From: Mallotus nudiflorus
Lineage: Eukaryota > Streptophyta > Magnoliopsida > Malpighiales > Euphorbiaceae
DNA length: 64,000 nucleotides
Direction of reading: 5' to 3'
NCBI GenBank assembly: GCA_947683625.1
Contig: CANTUR010000056.1
Span: 704,780 to 768,779 of the forward strand
Part shown: positions 46,401-59,784 of the stretch, piece after piece
Numbering within the stretch: the first letter of the stretch is position 1
How the letters are laid out: each line of letters begins with the position of its first letter
Program-made: the position numbers and the translations under genes
Notes under the pieces: generated by a model
Databases searched by the model: none
What the model saw: the letters and a program-made list of their open reading frames with translations, nothing else
Told to the model about the DNA's origin: nothing

Positions 46401-47246
46401 TATTAATGAGGAATAAATCCCTTCTAAATCACTCACATTCCTCATATAACTAATTTCATATCCAACAACATCCTATTTAATCATTCGGTTAAAGACAATG
46501 TTAGAATGTGTCAAAACATAAAATAGCTATGTAGAAATCCATGATGATTTCAAGGTCAAAGGACCAAAATAAAATTATTATGATGAGAAATACTTATGAC
46601 ACTAATCTATGTAGTATTTTCATAGTGGGTCAATCTAGTACATGATCTCTCATCATGTACCTATGAGTTGACTTAATATCTCATATTCATGATTAGTAAA
46701 ACATAACCATCAGTCAACTTCATACTAGCCTTAATACTTTAATATTTATATATAATAAATAAATGGCTAGGAATAATTAGAATAGAACTCTTATTTTAAT
46801 TTAAGGGTTTTACTATCAAGTCACATACTTGATGGCCTTAGTAAGAATTAACCATTCATATAATTATCATAAAATTAAATGATAATGAAATACCTCTTTA
46901 TTAATAAAATAAGAAAGTCAATGCATAATCGTAAATGATTGACCTAGTGCATATTACTAACAAGTATCACATACTAATCAAGGAAAATTAACAAAGGTGA
47001 TAGTCAAATTAATATTACCCAAATATTAATTTTTTAACTATGAACATTTTTATAGCATATGTACTAAATAAATTTCTAGCTCGTATTATCAACTCTTGAT
47101 AATAAATTAATTTAACATTATGCTAATGGATAAATACTCAAATAAACAAACACTTTATTTAAATGAATATTATTTATTACCATTTAGGATTATTTATAAT
47201 GGCAAAATTTATGAATGGCCTCTAGGGCATACTATATATACTACCA
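43409..47246 (-). repeat. 5' LTR (LTR B) of the copia element, split by a solo LTR
   Basis: Segments 43,409-45,413 and 46,968-47,246 are colinear with LTR A. The join CCACTATTAGTAT | CACATACTAATCAAGG equals LTR A at 31,321-31,350. Outer edge ACTACCA (canonical TAACA mutated). Confidence 0.86.
45409..46967 (-). repeat. Solo LTR #2 (45,414-46,962) with AGTAT target duplication, inside copia LTR B
   Basis: Inverse orientation to solo LTR #1. Minus-strand start TGTTAGTAATATGCAC, end GTAACCCAAAA (canonical CCCAACA, mutated). AGTAT at 45,409-45,413 and 46,963-46,967. Length 1,549 bp. The two copies share most of their length, for example GTATTTCTCATCATA-type and AAACCCTAATTTGGAGT segments. Confidence 0.9.
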
Positions 47247-48004
47247 AATTTTTATGGATTATGCATCCTAAGGATTGTGACATTCTCATTAACCTGGTGT
47301 GAGCTTGAAAGTATAAGGCATGGTACGAGTCATGCATCTTAGTTAGAATAGTTTGTGATAATTTTCAAGTAATATCTATTGATGATAAAACCTATAAAAT
47401 ATCACTTACTTATTCTTTTCAGATTCAACAAAATAAGTCAAGAATTTTAATTAGATTATTGATACTTTACTAGAAAATAAATAAATGATGAACCTTCAAA
47501 TGAATTCTATATGGCCTTTACTTTGCATCAAATGTTGACCTAATATACTTGAGGTCAGATCCTTTATATTGACTATAAGTCCTGTGCAAATGGATGTGCA
47601 TGAGCTATGAGCATCATTTGTGATATTGCAACCTATTTTTTATGCCAACATTTTACATTTAGGCTTATACTAAAAACATCTTTTAGTTTATCCTTTGTAT
47701 CTTGTCTTAGTAAGTTGACATAGCCTAGTTTGATTGCAGAACTATAGTCGTATGTTGACTAAACCCATATGGGAAAAGGAATTGATTGACCTTGTAGAGT
47801 AATAATATTGGAAGGGAGAACTTGCCTAAGTTTGTGTAGGAAATGCTAACCAATTTTCTTATTCATGCATGAATGACATACATGCAGAAATTGTATATTA
47901 ACTCACATTCTTTTACAACCAATATGCAGTGCATCCATATTAGCTTGCACAAGTACACCATGCATACATGCTCATTTTATTCTTTTGCATGGACATGTCA
48001 GGCA
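47247..48004. other. Flank between the copia element and solo LTR #3
   Basis: About 760 bp of AT-rich sequence without a recognised gene or repeat end. Confidence 0.45.
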
Positions 48005-49159
48005 CATACTATTGGGTTTGGTGATTCAAAAAGTGCAGCAAAAATTAAAAATTTTAATCACAAACCCTAACTTGGATCCAAGTAATTCGATTAATTGATT
48101 TAAAACTAGGGTTTTCAAATCTTACCACAAACGCAGAAGAGGCAAGATTTTTGGAAGGCAAAGAGGAGGTTCACTCCGGTGACACCTTACCTTGAGCTTT
48201 TGATTTTGGTAGTTCAGATCAAGACGTCTCTAAAATAATCTGTTCTCCACAAGTGTCCATACAAACAACCCTTGATTAAAATGAAAACTTTGTGTGCTAG
48301 CACTTCTCTTGATTTCTCATAAATTAAGAACAAAACACTCTATGTTTTAGTTTTTTTAAGAGAAGAAAAATGAATTTTTGATGGCTAATGATTGAGTTAG
48401 TGAAACCCTAGAGAATATAACATATTTATAGACCTCTAATTAGGGGTTTCACTTACCAAAATAACTTTTTAGTAATTTCTCAATTATTATTATTATGATT
48501 TTATTTAAAATTAAATAAGAAATAATATTTTATTTATTTAATATAACCTTTAACTTAAATAAATAAACTATTTATTTATTTCCACAGAGCATATTTGGGC
48601 TTCTCAAACCCATATCTGCTTTTGGGCTTATTCTAACTGTGTGACCCTGTATGTTCACATGACGTTGGCAATGGGCCTGAAATCTCTATTTAGGCTTACA
48701 AGTCATAAGTGACCTCTAGCAAGCCATTATGACTACCCAAGTTATGTGAAGTCAATAATCTGACATAACCTAATTTATAATAAATATTATAATCCCTTTG
48801 TCACAGGATATCTTGATTGATTATAAGGCATAGTTTCTGTCATCCTTTTATAATTCAATTATTATTTCTTGACTCTAAGTAGACTGAGAATGATAAATTT
48901 TTATCAATTCACTTTAGCATAGCCATACATTTTCCTCATTCTATCTTATCAAGGGGCCCATAGATATCTTACTTAAATTAAATGAGGGACAAATTCCTTC
49001 TCAATCAAGTCACATACTTGATGACCTTAGTAAGAATTAACTATTCAAGTAATTATCATAACACAAAATGATAATGAAAAATGCCTCTTTATTAAATAAA
49101 ATGATAAAGTCAAAACATGGTCATACATGTTTGACTTAGTGCATATCATTAACACACAC
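48005..49159 (-). repeat. Solo LTR #3 (48,010-49,154), internally deleted
   Basis: Minus orientation, 1,145 bp. Ends correspond to TGTTAATGATATGC and GAATCACCAAACCCAATA. Flanks CATAC (48,005-48,009) and CACAC (49,155-49,159) differ by one base and may be the old target duplication. About 400 bp present in solo LTR #2 are missing at 49,004-49,007. Confidence 0.82.
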
Positions 49160-50756
49160 GATAACTCTTTTGCACCTTATAACATGACATGCATTCATGA
49201 TCCTCTCTTTCAAGTCATTTTATATTTATTTGACTAATCCTCTTTCTTTTATTGTGTTTTCTTTTACATACATGTAAAATGATGCATCACTTACTCATGT
49301 TTTTGTAGCTAAAATACATTCCTAATAAGGTCATATGTATTAATAATAACCATGATCTTAGCATATGACATAACATGCATTCGTGATATTTTTATTCCTT
49401 ATACTAATCTCATCCATTTGCTTAACATTATATACATACATTTCATAATAATTTTACTTACACAAACATTTCATCATAATTGCACTTATACATGCATTTC
49501 ATAATAATTACACTAATACTATCATTTCTATAATCATAAGCCCTCAAAATAACCCTAATTGGAGAATTAGCAATAGTTAGAACTCAAATTAGCCTAGTAC
49601 TCTAGGATTCAAAACTTTGATGACCTACTCAAAGAGCATATAATGAGGTTTGTCACTGATGGTGGCTTAATTAATATATCGAGCTAAAATCAAGATCATT
49701 CTTCAAATTGAAATTATGAACATCCTCAACCAAGCCCCAAACATTATAAATGATATAATCCTTTTGTTAGGGTTATTTTTTAAGATATGTCACCAGTAGA
49801 TGAGAATGATAAAAAAATTATGATTGAAAAGTAATTAGTAATGACCTGAAAATGAGTGTTTTGTGTCTATTTGTCTATTTTTTAGACTATTTTTTGTTAT
49901 AAGAGCTTTGATCTAACCTCAGGAAGCCCTAGGATGAAAATTCAAACTTTGATAAAAAAACCTTTCTAGAGGTCAAATCATGCCATCAGAGTTGAATTTT
50001 TAGTCAAAATTTGTCTTTTTAAATTTTAGAGTGTTAGTGTGGACTATTTGAAAAAAGTTAAAATTTTGACATCCAGTGGTCGAAGTGGGTCCCACACATG
50101 CATTAAAATAAGACATAATTCTTTAGGAGTAGTGACCAAGTAATGAATATTCCATTTAGGAATATTCTAGGGTGAATGCCACATTAGGATTGACACAAGT
50201 ATATACTTTTACTTTTTTAGTGTATAATAAAGTCCTTTTTAGCTTTAGCTTAATTATAGCAATGCCACATAGCTTTTGCTTATAAATAGAAGCTTTAAGG
50301 AAGCATATTGGAGATAAGAGCCCTTAACAAGAGAGAAAAACTTACTGTAGCAAAATTAGTGAGAGAAAAAGAGTAAAAATAGAGAAAATAAACTAACATA
50401 ATATCTCTCCTCAACTAGCATCTTTCTCTCACCAATTGCAAAAAAATATTTAGTAAAACACATCACTAAACACTCTTTAGTCCCCTCAAAATTGTAGCAT
50501 AAATGTCAAATAAAAAATAACCTCACATCAACCTCAAATATACCCTCAAATAAACTACTTTCACACTTTACCCTATTTGCTCTCAATCTTCACTTCTTTA
50601 ATCAAATATTTGTTTTTAGTGAGTTTAATTTCATACTCTAATGCTAAACACTTTCAAAAACTCATTTCTTTGCATCTTGGGTTCAATTTCTTGGGATTGG
50701 GGCTTTTATTTTTTAATTTTTTTTGTAAGAGAAGTTGATTGTTTACTCGTGCATAA
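49160..50756. other. AT-rich sequence, possible unassigned LTR promoter
   Basis: No ORF of note. TATAAATAGAAGC at 50,282 is followed by an A/G-rich leader-like stretch (GAGAGAAAAAC), as in LTR promoters or short plant promoters. No element ends were found. Confidence 0.35.
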
Positions 50757-50893
50757 AGGGGAATAGCCATAATTTCTAAATCAATAGCTGGTTGGCTATT
50801 CATCTTATAATTTTGGCCAAATCCCTCTAAATTGGCTATTTACCCCTTTTAGACTAGCCATGGAAGGGGCAAATTTGGCCAAATAGTCCCTTA
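50757..50893. mobile_element. Possible short MITE-like palindromic element
   Basis: About 137 bp with imperfect inverted ends (AAGGGGAATAGCCATAATTT against AAGGGACTATTTGGCCAAATTT) and repeated TTGGC(C/T)A motifs. GC content is above its surroundings. The target duplication is unclear. Confidence 0.35.
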
Positions 50894-51802
50894 TTTCAGA
50901 ACTTCACTCGTGAAGCTTTAAATTGATTCCAATGATGGTTTTAGTGACTATTGTGCCTCCAATGATGATTAAACATTATTAAAATGAGTCTTTATTGACC
51001 TAGGATGATTGAATTCAATATTTTTCTTATTTATTTTTATTTTTAAAATCATTTTTATGTCTTAAATAACTTAAGTTTTAAACCTTTTTATATACTCTTT
51101 TCTTTTGATTTTGATTTTGATAGTGATTTTGGTTGATGATCAACATTGTGTTATTTGATATGCATTTATGATTATAATAATGTGTTTGTGTCCCATTTCT
51201 TACTTTAATTTATGATTAATTCCTTTATGATTATCATTGAAATACATGAAGAGTTGAGTACTTGTCTAACTCTTTATTATTTAAGTGTTTGCTTAGGTTG
51301 AGTCTTTTTTGTTCTTATTATGATTTCTTGTGTATATGTCCTTATTTTGGGTTTTTATGATTAATTTGTGATATTTTTTTAGCCTAATTTAAGAATATTA
51401 AAAGTCTTGAGGTTGTTTTATGTATGTTTGCATATTTGTGATTTTATGGTCATTTTGATATCCTAGAAGCATCAAGTGATCATTATTGGTTAAACTGATC
51501 TTTTTAAAGGGACTAGTTATTATTTTTATTATTGTTTTGGACTTTCAAGCAATATTTATTTGTTTTACCATTTGATTATTGTCATTAACCCTCTTTTCCT
51601 CTTTTATTAATTATATTGACTAGCCAAACTCTTTTTCTTCTTGCATTTGTGCATTCTCATGTGCATGATGCATATCATTTGCTTTTTTCATATCACTACC
51701 ATATGTGTGAATCATTTTTAGATCATTTATATGCATTTTGTATGAACCCCAACATGTATCACTACCATTTTCCATGAATTTTAGAATTAAAAGCACATTG
51801 GC
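50894..51802. other. T-rich noncoding sequence
   Basis: No gene, RNA or element end recognised. Long T-rich stretches and short ORFs only. Confidence 0.5.
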
Positions 51803-52148
<346 letters not shown>

Positions 52149-52175
<27 letters not shown>

Positions 52176-53463
52176 TGTAAGACTATATTTTGACTTTGTC
52201 ATATGTTGATTTTATTAATAAAGAGGCATTATTATTATTATCTTATTTTATAATAATTACTTGAATAGTCAATTCTTCCTAAGGTTATCAAGTATGTGAC
52301 TTGATAGTAAAACCTTTAGATTAAATATGAATTCTATTCTAATTTATCCCTAGTCATTCATTATTATTAAAATAATAATGAATTAAGGCTAGTATTAAGT
52401 TGACTGATGATTATGTTTTACTAATAATGTATATGAGATATTAAGTCAACCCATAAGTACTTGTTTAAGAAATGATGTACTTGATTGACCCACTATGAGA
52501 ATACTCAATAGATAATTGTAATAAGTATTTATCGTTACAGTAATATTGTTTTAATCCTTTGAACTTAAAATTACTATGGTTTCCTATATTATTTTGTATT
52601 TTGAGACATTTTAACATTGTCTTTAATAAGATAATGAACTAAATTATTGTTGGACATAGAATGAGTTATATGAGGAATGTGAGTGATTGAGAAGGAATTT
52701 CTCAATCATTTAATCTAAGTAAGATATCTATGGGTCATTGCTAAGATAGACTAAATAAAATGCATGGATATGCTAGAATGAATTAATAAATAGTTATCAT
52801 TCTTAGTCTACTTAGAATCAAGAGATAATGCAGTTGAATTGTATAAGGATGACATAAACTATGCCCTATGTTCAATCAAGATATCATGTGATAAAGGGAC
52901 TATATTATTCACTGTAAATTAGGTTATATCAGATAACCAACATACTTGGGTACTCATAATGTCTTACTATAGGCCACTTATGACTAGTAGGCATGAATTA
53001 GGATTTCAGACCTATTGCTAACATTATGTGAACTTACAGGGTTGCACACTTAGAACATGCCTAAAATGAACTTGGGTTTACAAACCTAGTAAAAAATCTA
53101 TGGTAAATAAATAAATAAATAAATTCATATATGAGGGCTAGTAAATTATTATCTTAAATATTTATTTAAGTGCTAGCACACACACTCATTTTTGGATTTA
53201 GGTTAGTCATGTAGATACTTATAGAGGATGTAGCCATATTGGAAATGTATCAATCTAGTCAAAAACACTAAAAGCTTAAGGTAGGGTGTCATTAGAGTAA
53301 AACCCCTATCATCCTTCCAATAATATTGCCTTTTTTTTTTTGTTTGTGGTAAGGTTTTGGAAACCCTATGCAAGTCATTTAATCGAATCATATGGATCCA
53401 GTTAGGGGTTTGTGAATGGGATTTTTATTTTTCTCTGCATTTTTGAATCATAAAATCCTAACA
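52149..53463 (+). repeat. LTR #4 of the same family, followed by a PBS (5' LTR)
   Basis: TGTTAGTGATATGCACAAGG to AAATCCTAACA, 1,315 bp. It is followed by GTGGTATTACAACC (53,464-53,477), close to the copia PBS TGGTATCAGAGCC. This copy therefore still has element interior attached and identifies the family as an LTR retrotransposon, probably copia. Confidence 0.8.
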
Positions 53464-55506
53464 GTGGTATTACAACCACTTGTAATTCAATTAAATTTAT
53501 TAATTATATATGTGATATATGTTTAATGGGAATGAAACATTTTGAAAAGGCATATTTTAGAATTTTATCAAAATAATTTTTGTTTTTGTTGATGATTCCA
53601 TCAATTTGTATCAAAATAGTATTACATTAACTTGATTAATGTCTATAACTATTTAATATGATTAAACATTAATTAGAATTATGATTTTTGTACAACATAT
53701 ACTATTTTTTAGAAAACAAATTGTGTCATATGTTTTATGAATATGATTAAATAAATAGTTAATCCATTTTCTGTTTTAATGTTAAAAGAAGAATATTTGT
53801 GATTATACAGATGTTTGTCAATGACAGTTTGTTTTGGTGTTAAGCAAAATAATCTATTTTGAATATATTAATTAAACTGTAACATAATTATAGTAAATTA
53901 GGCTTTTTATTAGCAGTCTATTTAAATGTTAAACAAAATGATATGTTTTGTACATATTAACTAAACTGTAATACAATTATAGAAATTATTTATTTTTTAG
54001 GGATTTGGCAATAACTCATTCAAAGGGATAAGGTAAATTGTTTACCTTTTGGGGGAGCTGCCCCTGATCCCCCCTATGTAAAGGGCATTGCCTATTTGAC
54101 CCCTTGACCCTTTGTAGCCCCTTGACCCTAAATGGATTCATCACATTTTTCATTTTGAACATAATAATTGAATTTGCTAACTAAATTGAATTATTATGAA
54201 TTATGTGTTTGTTGTTAAATGCATGGTGCCTAACATGTTCTACTTTATAATTTTATAATTATATTAATTTTATAACTTTATAATTATTTTTTTGTATATA
54301 TTCTATATATAATATTTTCTAAATAAATAAAATAGAGTCTAATCAAAATAGACTATACTATAATTTTATAAATATACTAATATTTTCTAAAAATATACTA
54401 ATATTTTAAGATATACTAAATATTTTAGTTAGCAAAAATCATTATATTATTTATATTATAACCTTAGACTAATGTGATTGAATTTTATTATTTTATTTTA
54501 TGGGTTGTGTTTTTAAACATGACTTGTGAATCATTTTTATTTATTATAATTATTATTTTGTTAATATTATATTGTAATAGAATAGTATAATTACAATAAG
54601 TAATGTAATATAAATCAAGACCCAAGGTGAAAATCCAAGATAGAGGCCTACGATGGAGATCTAAGGTGGGAGCCTAAGGAGGAGGTCCATGATGGAAGAT
54701 GGAGATTCAAATTAAAGGCTCAAACTTAAATTGATAATATCACTTAAGTTTGACATTTGATCTTCATATTGGCTTATGAAAATCAACCTAGATTTAGGCC
54801 ATGCTATGTTACATTTATTTTATTATGTTAATATGCTATGTATGTGATATAATATAATAATAACTGAATAAGATAAAAACCAAATAAAACCCTCATTTAA
54901 TATTATGTCATTACCTCCCATTGTTTAACACTTATCAAAATTTTGATTGCTATATATAAGTTATGCTAAAGCATTGTGTATAAAGCCATATAAGTATGAT
55001 AAGTTGGATAATAGTGATATCCATATGTTTGAATTGGTTGGACTTAACTAGCTTATCAAAATGGTTTTGGACCTAAGGCATTTGATAGGATATGTCAAAA
55101 TTTATGATGTCAATATCCTATAGTTATCCAAGAATTACATGAAATGTAATTGGTAAAATGTTACCTACCTAAGTAGCCACACTTTAGGTGATAAGTCAAA
55201 GTTTCATTAAAATGGGGTGAAATATGGATCTTGGCCCACTTAAGAAATTTCAATTGTTGAAATCTTATTAAGGGTTTATAATTTAAGAAAATTTAGTTGG
55301 AATTTTATTATGCCTCATACATATATAATAAAATACTAAGTGTACTATATGTCACTGAGATCAATCCTTGAGAAAGATAGACTCAATAGGACTAACTTTC
55401 TTGTCTAGTATTGTACATACTCCTATTGTTTTAGTGGGGAGGATCAGGATCAGTATGATATCAGGGCACACAGGCTAATGGCGACCACTTACCTGTTTAT
55501 TATTGA
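53464..55506 (+). other. Noncoding interior downstream of LTR #4
   Basis: About 2 kb without coding sequence. At 54,031-54,047 lies a perfect inverted repeat AGGTAAATTGTTTACCT, then a GC-rich GGGGGAGCTGCCCC (54,051-54,064) and CCCC-rich repeats up to 54,130. Near 54,600-54,720 there are short GGAGGT/GATGGAGAT repeats. The lack of gag suggests a non-autonomous element (LARD type) or a deleted copy. Confidence 0.5.
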
Positions 55507-58084
55507 TGTGGGTGGGTTTTCCTAAACAGGGCTTGTAGATTGGAGTCACCACCCAATTTTAATCAGGAAAAAAAGGTGAATTTAAAAAAACTCACTTTCT
55601 TAATTAGAGATTCTAGATTTGGGGGGTAGGAGTTACTTATCTTGTTTTTAATTACACATTGCTCAATTACCCACTACTTCACCCTAATTTCAATTTTATG
55701 ATGTATTTACCACATTTGATTATTAGCCAATTTAAATTGAAATGTGGGATAATTGGAATTGGCGCACATACGTCATAAAATAAATAAACATTCATCCATC
55801 ACATCAATTAAGCAAGTAGTTAGCAAACAAGTAGCAAGTAGCACATAACACACAATCATGCAAGAGAAAATAAATAAAATAAACACAAAAATAAGCAAAT
55901 TGAAAAGAAAAGAAAATGGGAAGGGGATCAAGGATTACAACCCATGAAAGATAGTATTTCTAATAATTACATTCAAAATAGGAAATAAAAGGGGATTGGA
56001 TTAAAGATTACATTCCCTAGGAAATTTCTTTTCTATTAGTTACATCAAAATGGAAAATAAAGTAAAAATTCTTATTCTAATAAACCTACAAAACAAAGGT
56101 TAGTCCTCACACACATGCAAGCACACATCACATTTAAGACAATTTATATGTATAGTCTATTTATTTATAATTGAAATAACAAGATAATAAAGCAAATAGA
56201 CAAATAAGGATGCTAATGTAAACACATGATTCAATGATTTAAAATTTGGATATTTTGGCCTAAAATTACCATTTTTATATATAGAAATGTAATTAATAAA
56301 AGAATAGAAGTGTGCAGATAAAGTAATAAAAAATGATAAAAATACTATTTCCACCATAAAAATATTAACTTTATGATGAAAATGGTAACTTTGTCAAAAG
56401 AGAAAATGGAGCAATAAAAATAACAAAAATAATAAAAGAAAAAAAAATACAAGCAATATAAGGGAAATGATAAAGATACTATTTCCACCATAAAAATATT
56501 AACTTTATGATAAAAATAGTAAATTTATCAAGAAAAAACATAAAATAGCAAGAATAATAAAAATGGCAAAAAATACAATAAATGCAATAAAAATGATAAT
56601 AAATGATAAGAATGTCATTTTTACCATAAAAACATTAACTTTATGATAAAAATGGCAAATTTATCAACAAAAGACATAAAAATAACAAAAATAATAAAAA
56701 TAGCAAAAATTCAAATAAAAATAGTAGAATGCAGAATTAAAATAATAAAAGTGATAGAAATGTCATTTTCATCATAAAAACATTAATTTTAGGATAAAAA
56801 TGCCAAATTTACCATGAAAAGCATAAAATAAAAAAAAAAAGGGAAAAAATGCAATAAAAATAATAAAAATACACAAAATGCAGTAAAAATACAAAAAAAT
56901 AACAAAAATGATAAAAATGTCAATTCTACCATAAAAACATTAATTTTATGATAAAAATGGCAAATTTATCAATAAAAGGCAATAAAATAGCAAAAATGGT
57001 AAAAAAACAATAAATTTAATAAAATAAATAAAAGTGCTGAAAATTAATTAAAAATAATAATAACAATAATAATAAAAATGATAAAAGTATCATTTTTGCC
57101 ATAAAAATACTACCTTTGTGATAAAGATGACAACTTTACCAATAAAAGAGTACAAAGCAACAAAAATAATAATAATGCAATGAAAATAACAAAAATAAAT
57201 AAAAATTCAGAATTAAAATTAGGGGGCAAATAAAATAATAAAGATAATAAAAATATTATTTCTACCTTAAAAATGTAGATTTTATGATAAAAATAATATA
57301 TTTATCAAGAAAGAAAATAAAAGAACAAAGTTAATAAAAAAAATGCAAAAAATGACAACAAATATGCTAACTTTACATCAAAATACCCATTTTTAACACG
57401 AAACAAATATAATGTAAAAATGGTGAAAATTGCAAAAATGAATACAAACACTCCCAGATTCACCCAAACTACCCACTCCTTCTACATATCTTATTCACAA
57501 ATTTCAAATCACCACAAAATCTTAACTTTATCACAACACGATAAATAATAAAAATAAAATGAAAAAATGATAAAAATGAGAGGAATGAGTAGAAAAAGAA
57601 AAGAAAATGAAAAAAAATGATGATTTTTTAATAAATAAAAAAAATAGGGAGATCCTCAAAGGGACCGAGTAATTACCCTTGTATCGTGATTTAACTTAGA
57701 TGGAGTTTGGTTTGGCTTATGGATCTACATCATAAGAAAAATGTATTGGATGAGCTAGAAGTGTATAGAATAGAAGTCTTGAGTCTTCACTTCGGAAGAG
57801 TTTTAGTATATGTGTGTGTATATACATATATATATATATATATATTCTCCTCTTCCTTAAACAAAATGAAGTGTGGATGCCTATTTATAGGCAAAACAAA
57901 TAGAGTTTAGAGATGCATTGATTTTAGGTGTTTTAGGGCTTAAGTGTGTATTTCAAGCATTTTTAGTATTCATCTTATTTGAGCATGCTCAGGTAGACTT
58001 TCGAAGAAAATTTTCCTTATTTGGTTAATAAGAAACCTTCCTCATTAGATTTTTAGGGAAACCACAAAAATTTGGGTATCAATA
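55507..58084 (-). repeat. LTR of Tat-like element #2
   Basis: The plus-strand left edge TGTGGGTGGGTTTTCC is followed by GGAGTCACCACCCAATTTT; the right edge is TTTGGGTATCAATA (minus strand TATTGATACCCAAATT, canonical TGTTGATACC). TATAAATAGG on the minus strand near 57,880 is the likely promoter. It shares GGGATCAAGGATTACAAC and the GAGT(C/T)(A/G)CCACC motif with the Tat LTRs at 15.6 and 21.2 kb but has a different end, so it is a related, distinct family. Confidence 0.62.
56333..57330. repeat. Minisatellite in the Tat#2 LTR, about seven units of 134-170 bp
   Basis: A ~70-bp core of the type ACCATAAAAA(T/C)ATTAACTTTATGATAAAAATGG recurs with starts near 56,333, 56,465, 56,601, 56,751, 56,907, 57,077 and 57,241, separated by AATAAAAAT-rich filler. 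Spacing increases from about 132 to 170 bp. Confidence 0.85.
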
Positions 58085-59784
58085 GTTATCCCTTACTTCA
58101 CATGTATTAATTAAGCTAGCGCTTGTCAATGTATGTAATGCAAATTTTGAAAACACATGAGATGAAAATTTTGGATTTTGGGGTGGTCCCCTACTCTATA
58201 CACATTAATCAAACTAGCATTTGTCGATATATGTAAGTAAATTTTGAAAACAGATAAGATGTTGAAAAACTTCTCATGAGGAGATACAATTTATAGCTCT
58301 AAGTAGGCTTCAAGTGTTTGATTTCAAAAAAACCAAAGCGCATGTAATATCTTTTATGAGTGCTATATAACCTTAGCTAGGTTATAAGCAAGATACACCG
58401 TATGACCTTACCCCGGTTTTCAGGTGTAAGTGTTGTGTGTGATTTTTAAAAGTCAAAATGCTATTATGCAATTTTGATTTTAAAATTATAATGCATGAGA
58501 GATTTGTTCTTGCTTTCAGTAACTTAATTGCACTGGTGAGTGGTACGTATTAGGAACTTAGAGTTAACCCATCTATAGTTGTCTAACCTCGATGTGGTTT
58601 TCATTATTCCTTTGAGGTTTGACCAGCAAGTCTTTACTAAAGATGTTTCTGGTTACCGAGTGAAGAGCAAACATTCCATATGATTAGAAGGAAAATCACC
58701 AAATAGGTCACCGAGGATTACGACGGACAAAGTAACTTTTGTTATCAAGATATTCCCTTCAGAAGAAAATGCTTGGTCATATTTCTTCTCTGCCGAGCAT
58801 TTTCTCCTTTCAAGCATTCCTTGCCTTCTGTTACTCAACATGCATTCCGTCAAAAATTTCTTTGAATAATCTTACTCCTTTGGGGAGCATTGGAGTAGTT
58901 GCTTTTCTACATTGGTTTTCCCTCTTTAGGTATTCCTCACCTTTTCTGTACTATTCATTATGAATTCTGCTAAGGGATCCTTTGGATACACTTACTCAAT
59001 TTTTCCTTGATTCCTTATGACTCTCCTCTTGGTGGATAATTTTTGTTTATCTTTCTTGAGGTTGCCAAGCATTATATTGATTAAAAGTGAGAATCTTAGC
59101 TTGAAGTTATTGATCAAAGTCAGGAAACTTTGAAAATTTTTTCAAGGTGAGATGGTCTCTGTCAAGGTTGACTGGTCCATCTTTGCCATATGCCCCCTTC
59201 TCCATTATGGGTTCACTTTTAAGAACATGAAAATTTTTTTAGAATGAAAACATGAATATGGGTGCATTGATGCATGAATGCATGTGCAAATTTTCTTTAA
59301 ACTGAGGTAAAATAAAATGTGAGATAGAGTACATCCCTAGGGATATGGTATGCTTTGTTAGACATGTTTCATCTTTCCATTTTTGTTTTTGAAGCTTTAT
59401 TGGTTTCTCTTTCTTTCAAGAGAATCCTCTTACTTTTAGCACCTGCATATGCTAGAAATTCCCTTTTGTTGCTATCACTTGGATTTTTGCTTTATTATTC
59501 TTTAATCACATTCTATTGTAAAACAACCAGCAAAATCATTTTAGGCATCATTGATCTTATCCCTAGATGACAATTCTCAATTAGAATACATTCTAACTTC
59601 CCTTTTTGATATGGTGGACCATGCTTTGTTTTGATAGGCTTGCTGGTGTGGCACTTGCTATGACTGTAAATAATATATTTCACTTTTCTTAATTTGAAGC
59701 TCATTCTTTTATTGTTGTTTCTACTTCTTCCTTTAGAGGATTGATTTTATTTCTCTTGACGATTTTGTGATTCTCTCAAGCATG
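58085..59784. other. Tat#2 interior between LTR and antisense ORF
   Basis: No continuous ORF. AAGTAAGGGATAAC on the minus strand at the LTR edge (58,085-58,098) could be the PPT. T-rich plus-strand sequence may include decayed parts of the antisense ORF transcription unit. Confidence 0.4.

Larger units (their letters stand above)
29336..47246 (-). mobile_element. Ty1/copia retrotransposon with 2.28-kb LTRs and three nested insertions
   Basis: Minus-strand element from 47,246 to 29,336. LTR B (43,409-47,246) is 2,284 bp after removing a nested solo LTR and one target duplication; LTR A (29,336-31,612) is 2,277 bp. The PBS is at 43,392-43,403 and the PPT at 31,613-31,627. Order from 5': leader, gag remnant, protease, integrase, RT, RNase H, which is the copia order. 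Removing 33,835-39,106 rejoins the integrase in the correct order. The internal region without nested elements is about 5 kb, normal for copia. No matching 5-bp duplication was found at the outer ends. All coding parts carry stops. Confidence 0.88.

Noticed and set aside
29331..47251. 5-bp target duplication of the copia element
   Set aside because: TTTAA on the left and AATTT on the right do not match; ends may be mutated or recombined.
55475..55490. TGGCGACCACT on the plus strand as a Tat PBS
   Set aside because: Only the first bases match the tRNA-Arg-type PBS, and the orientation disagrees with the adjacent LTR.
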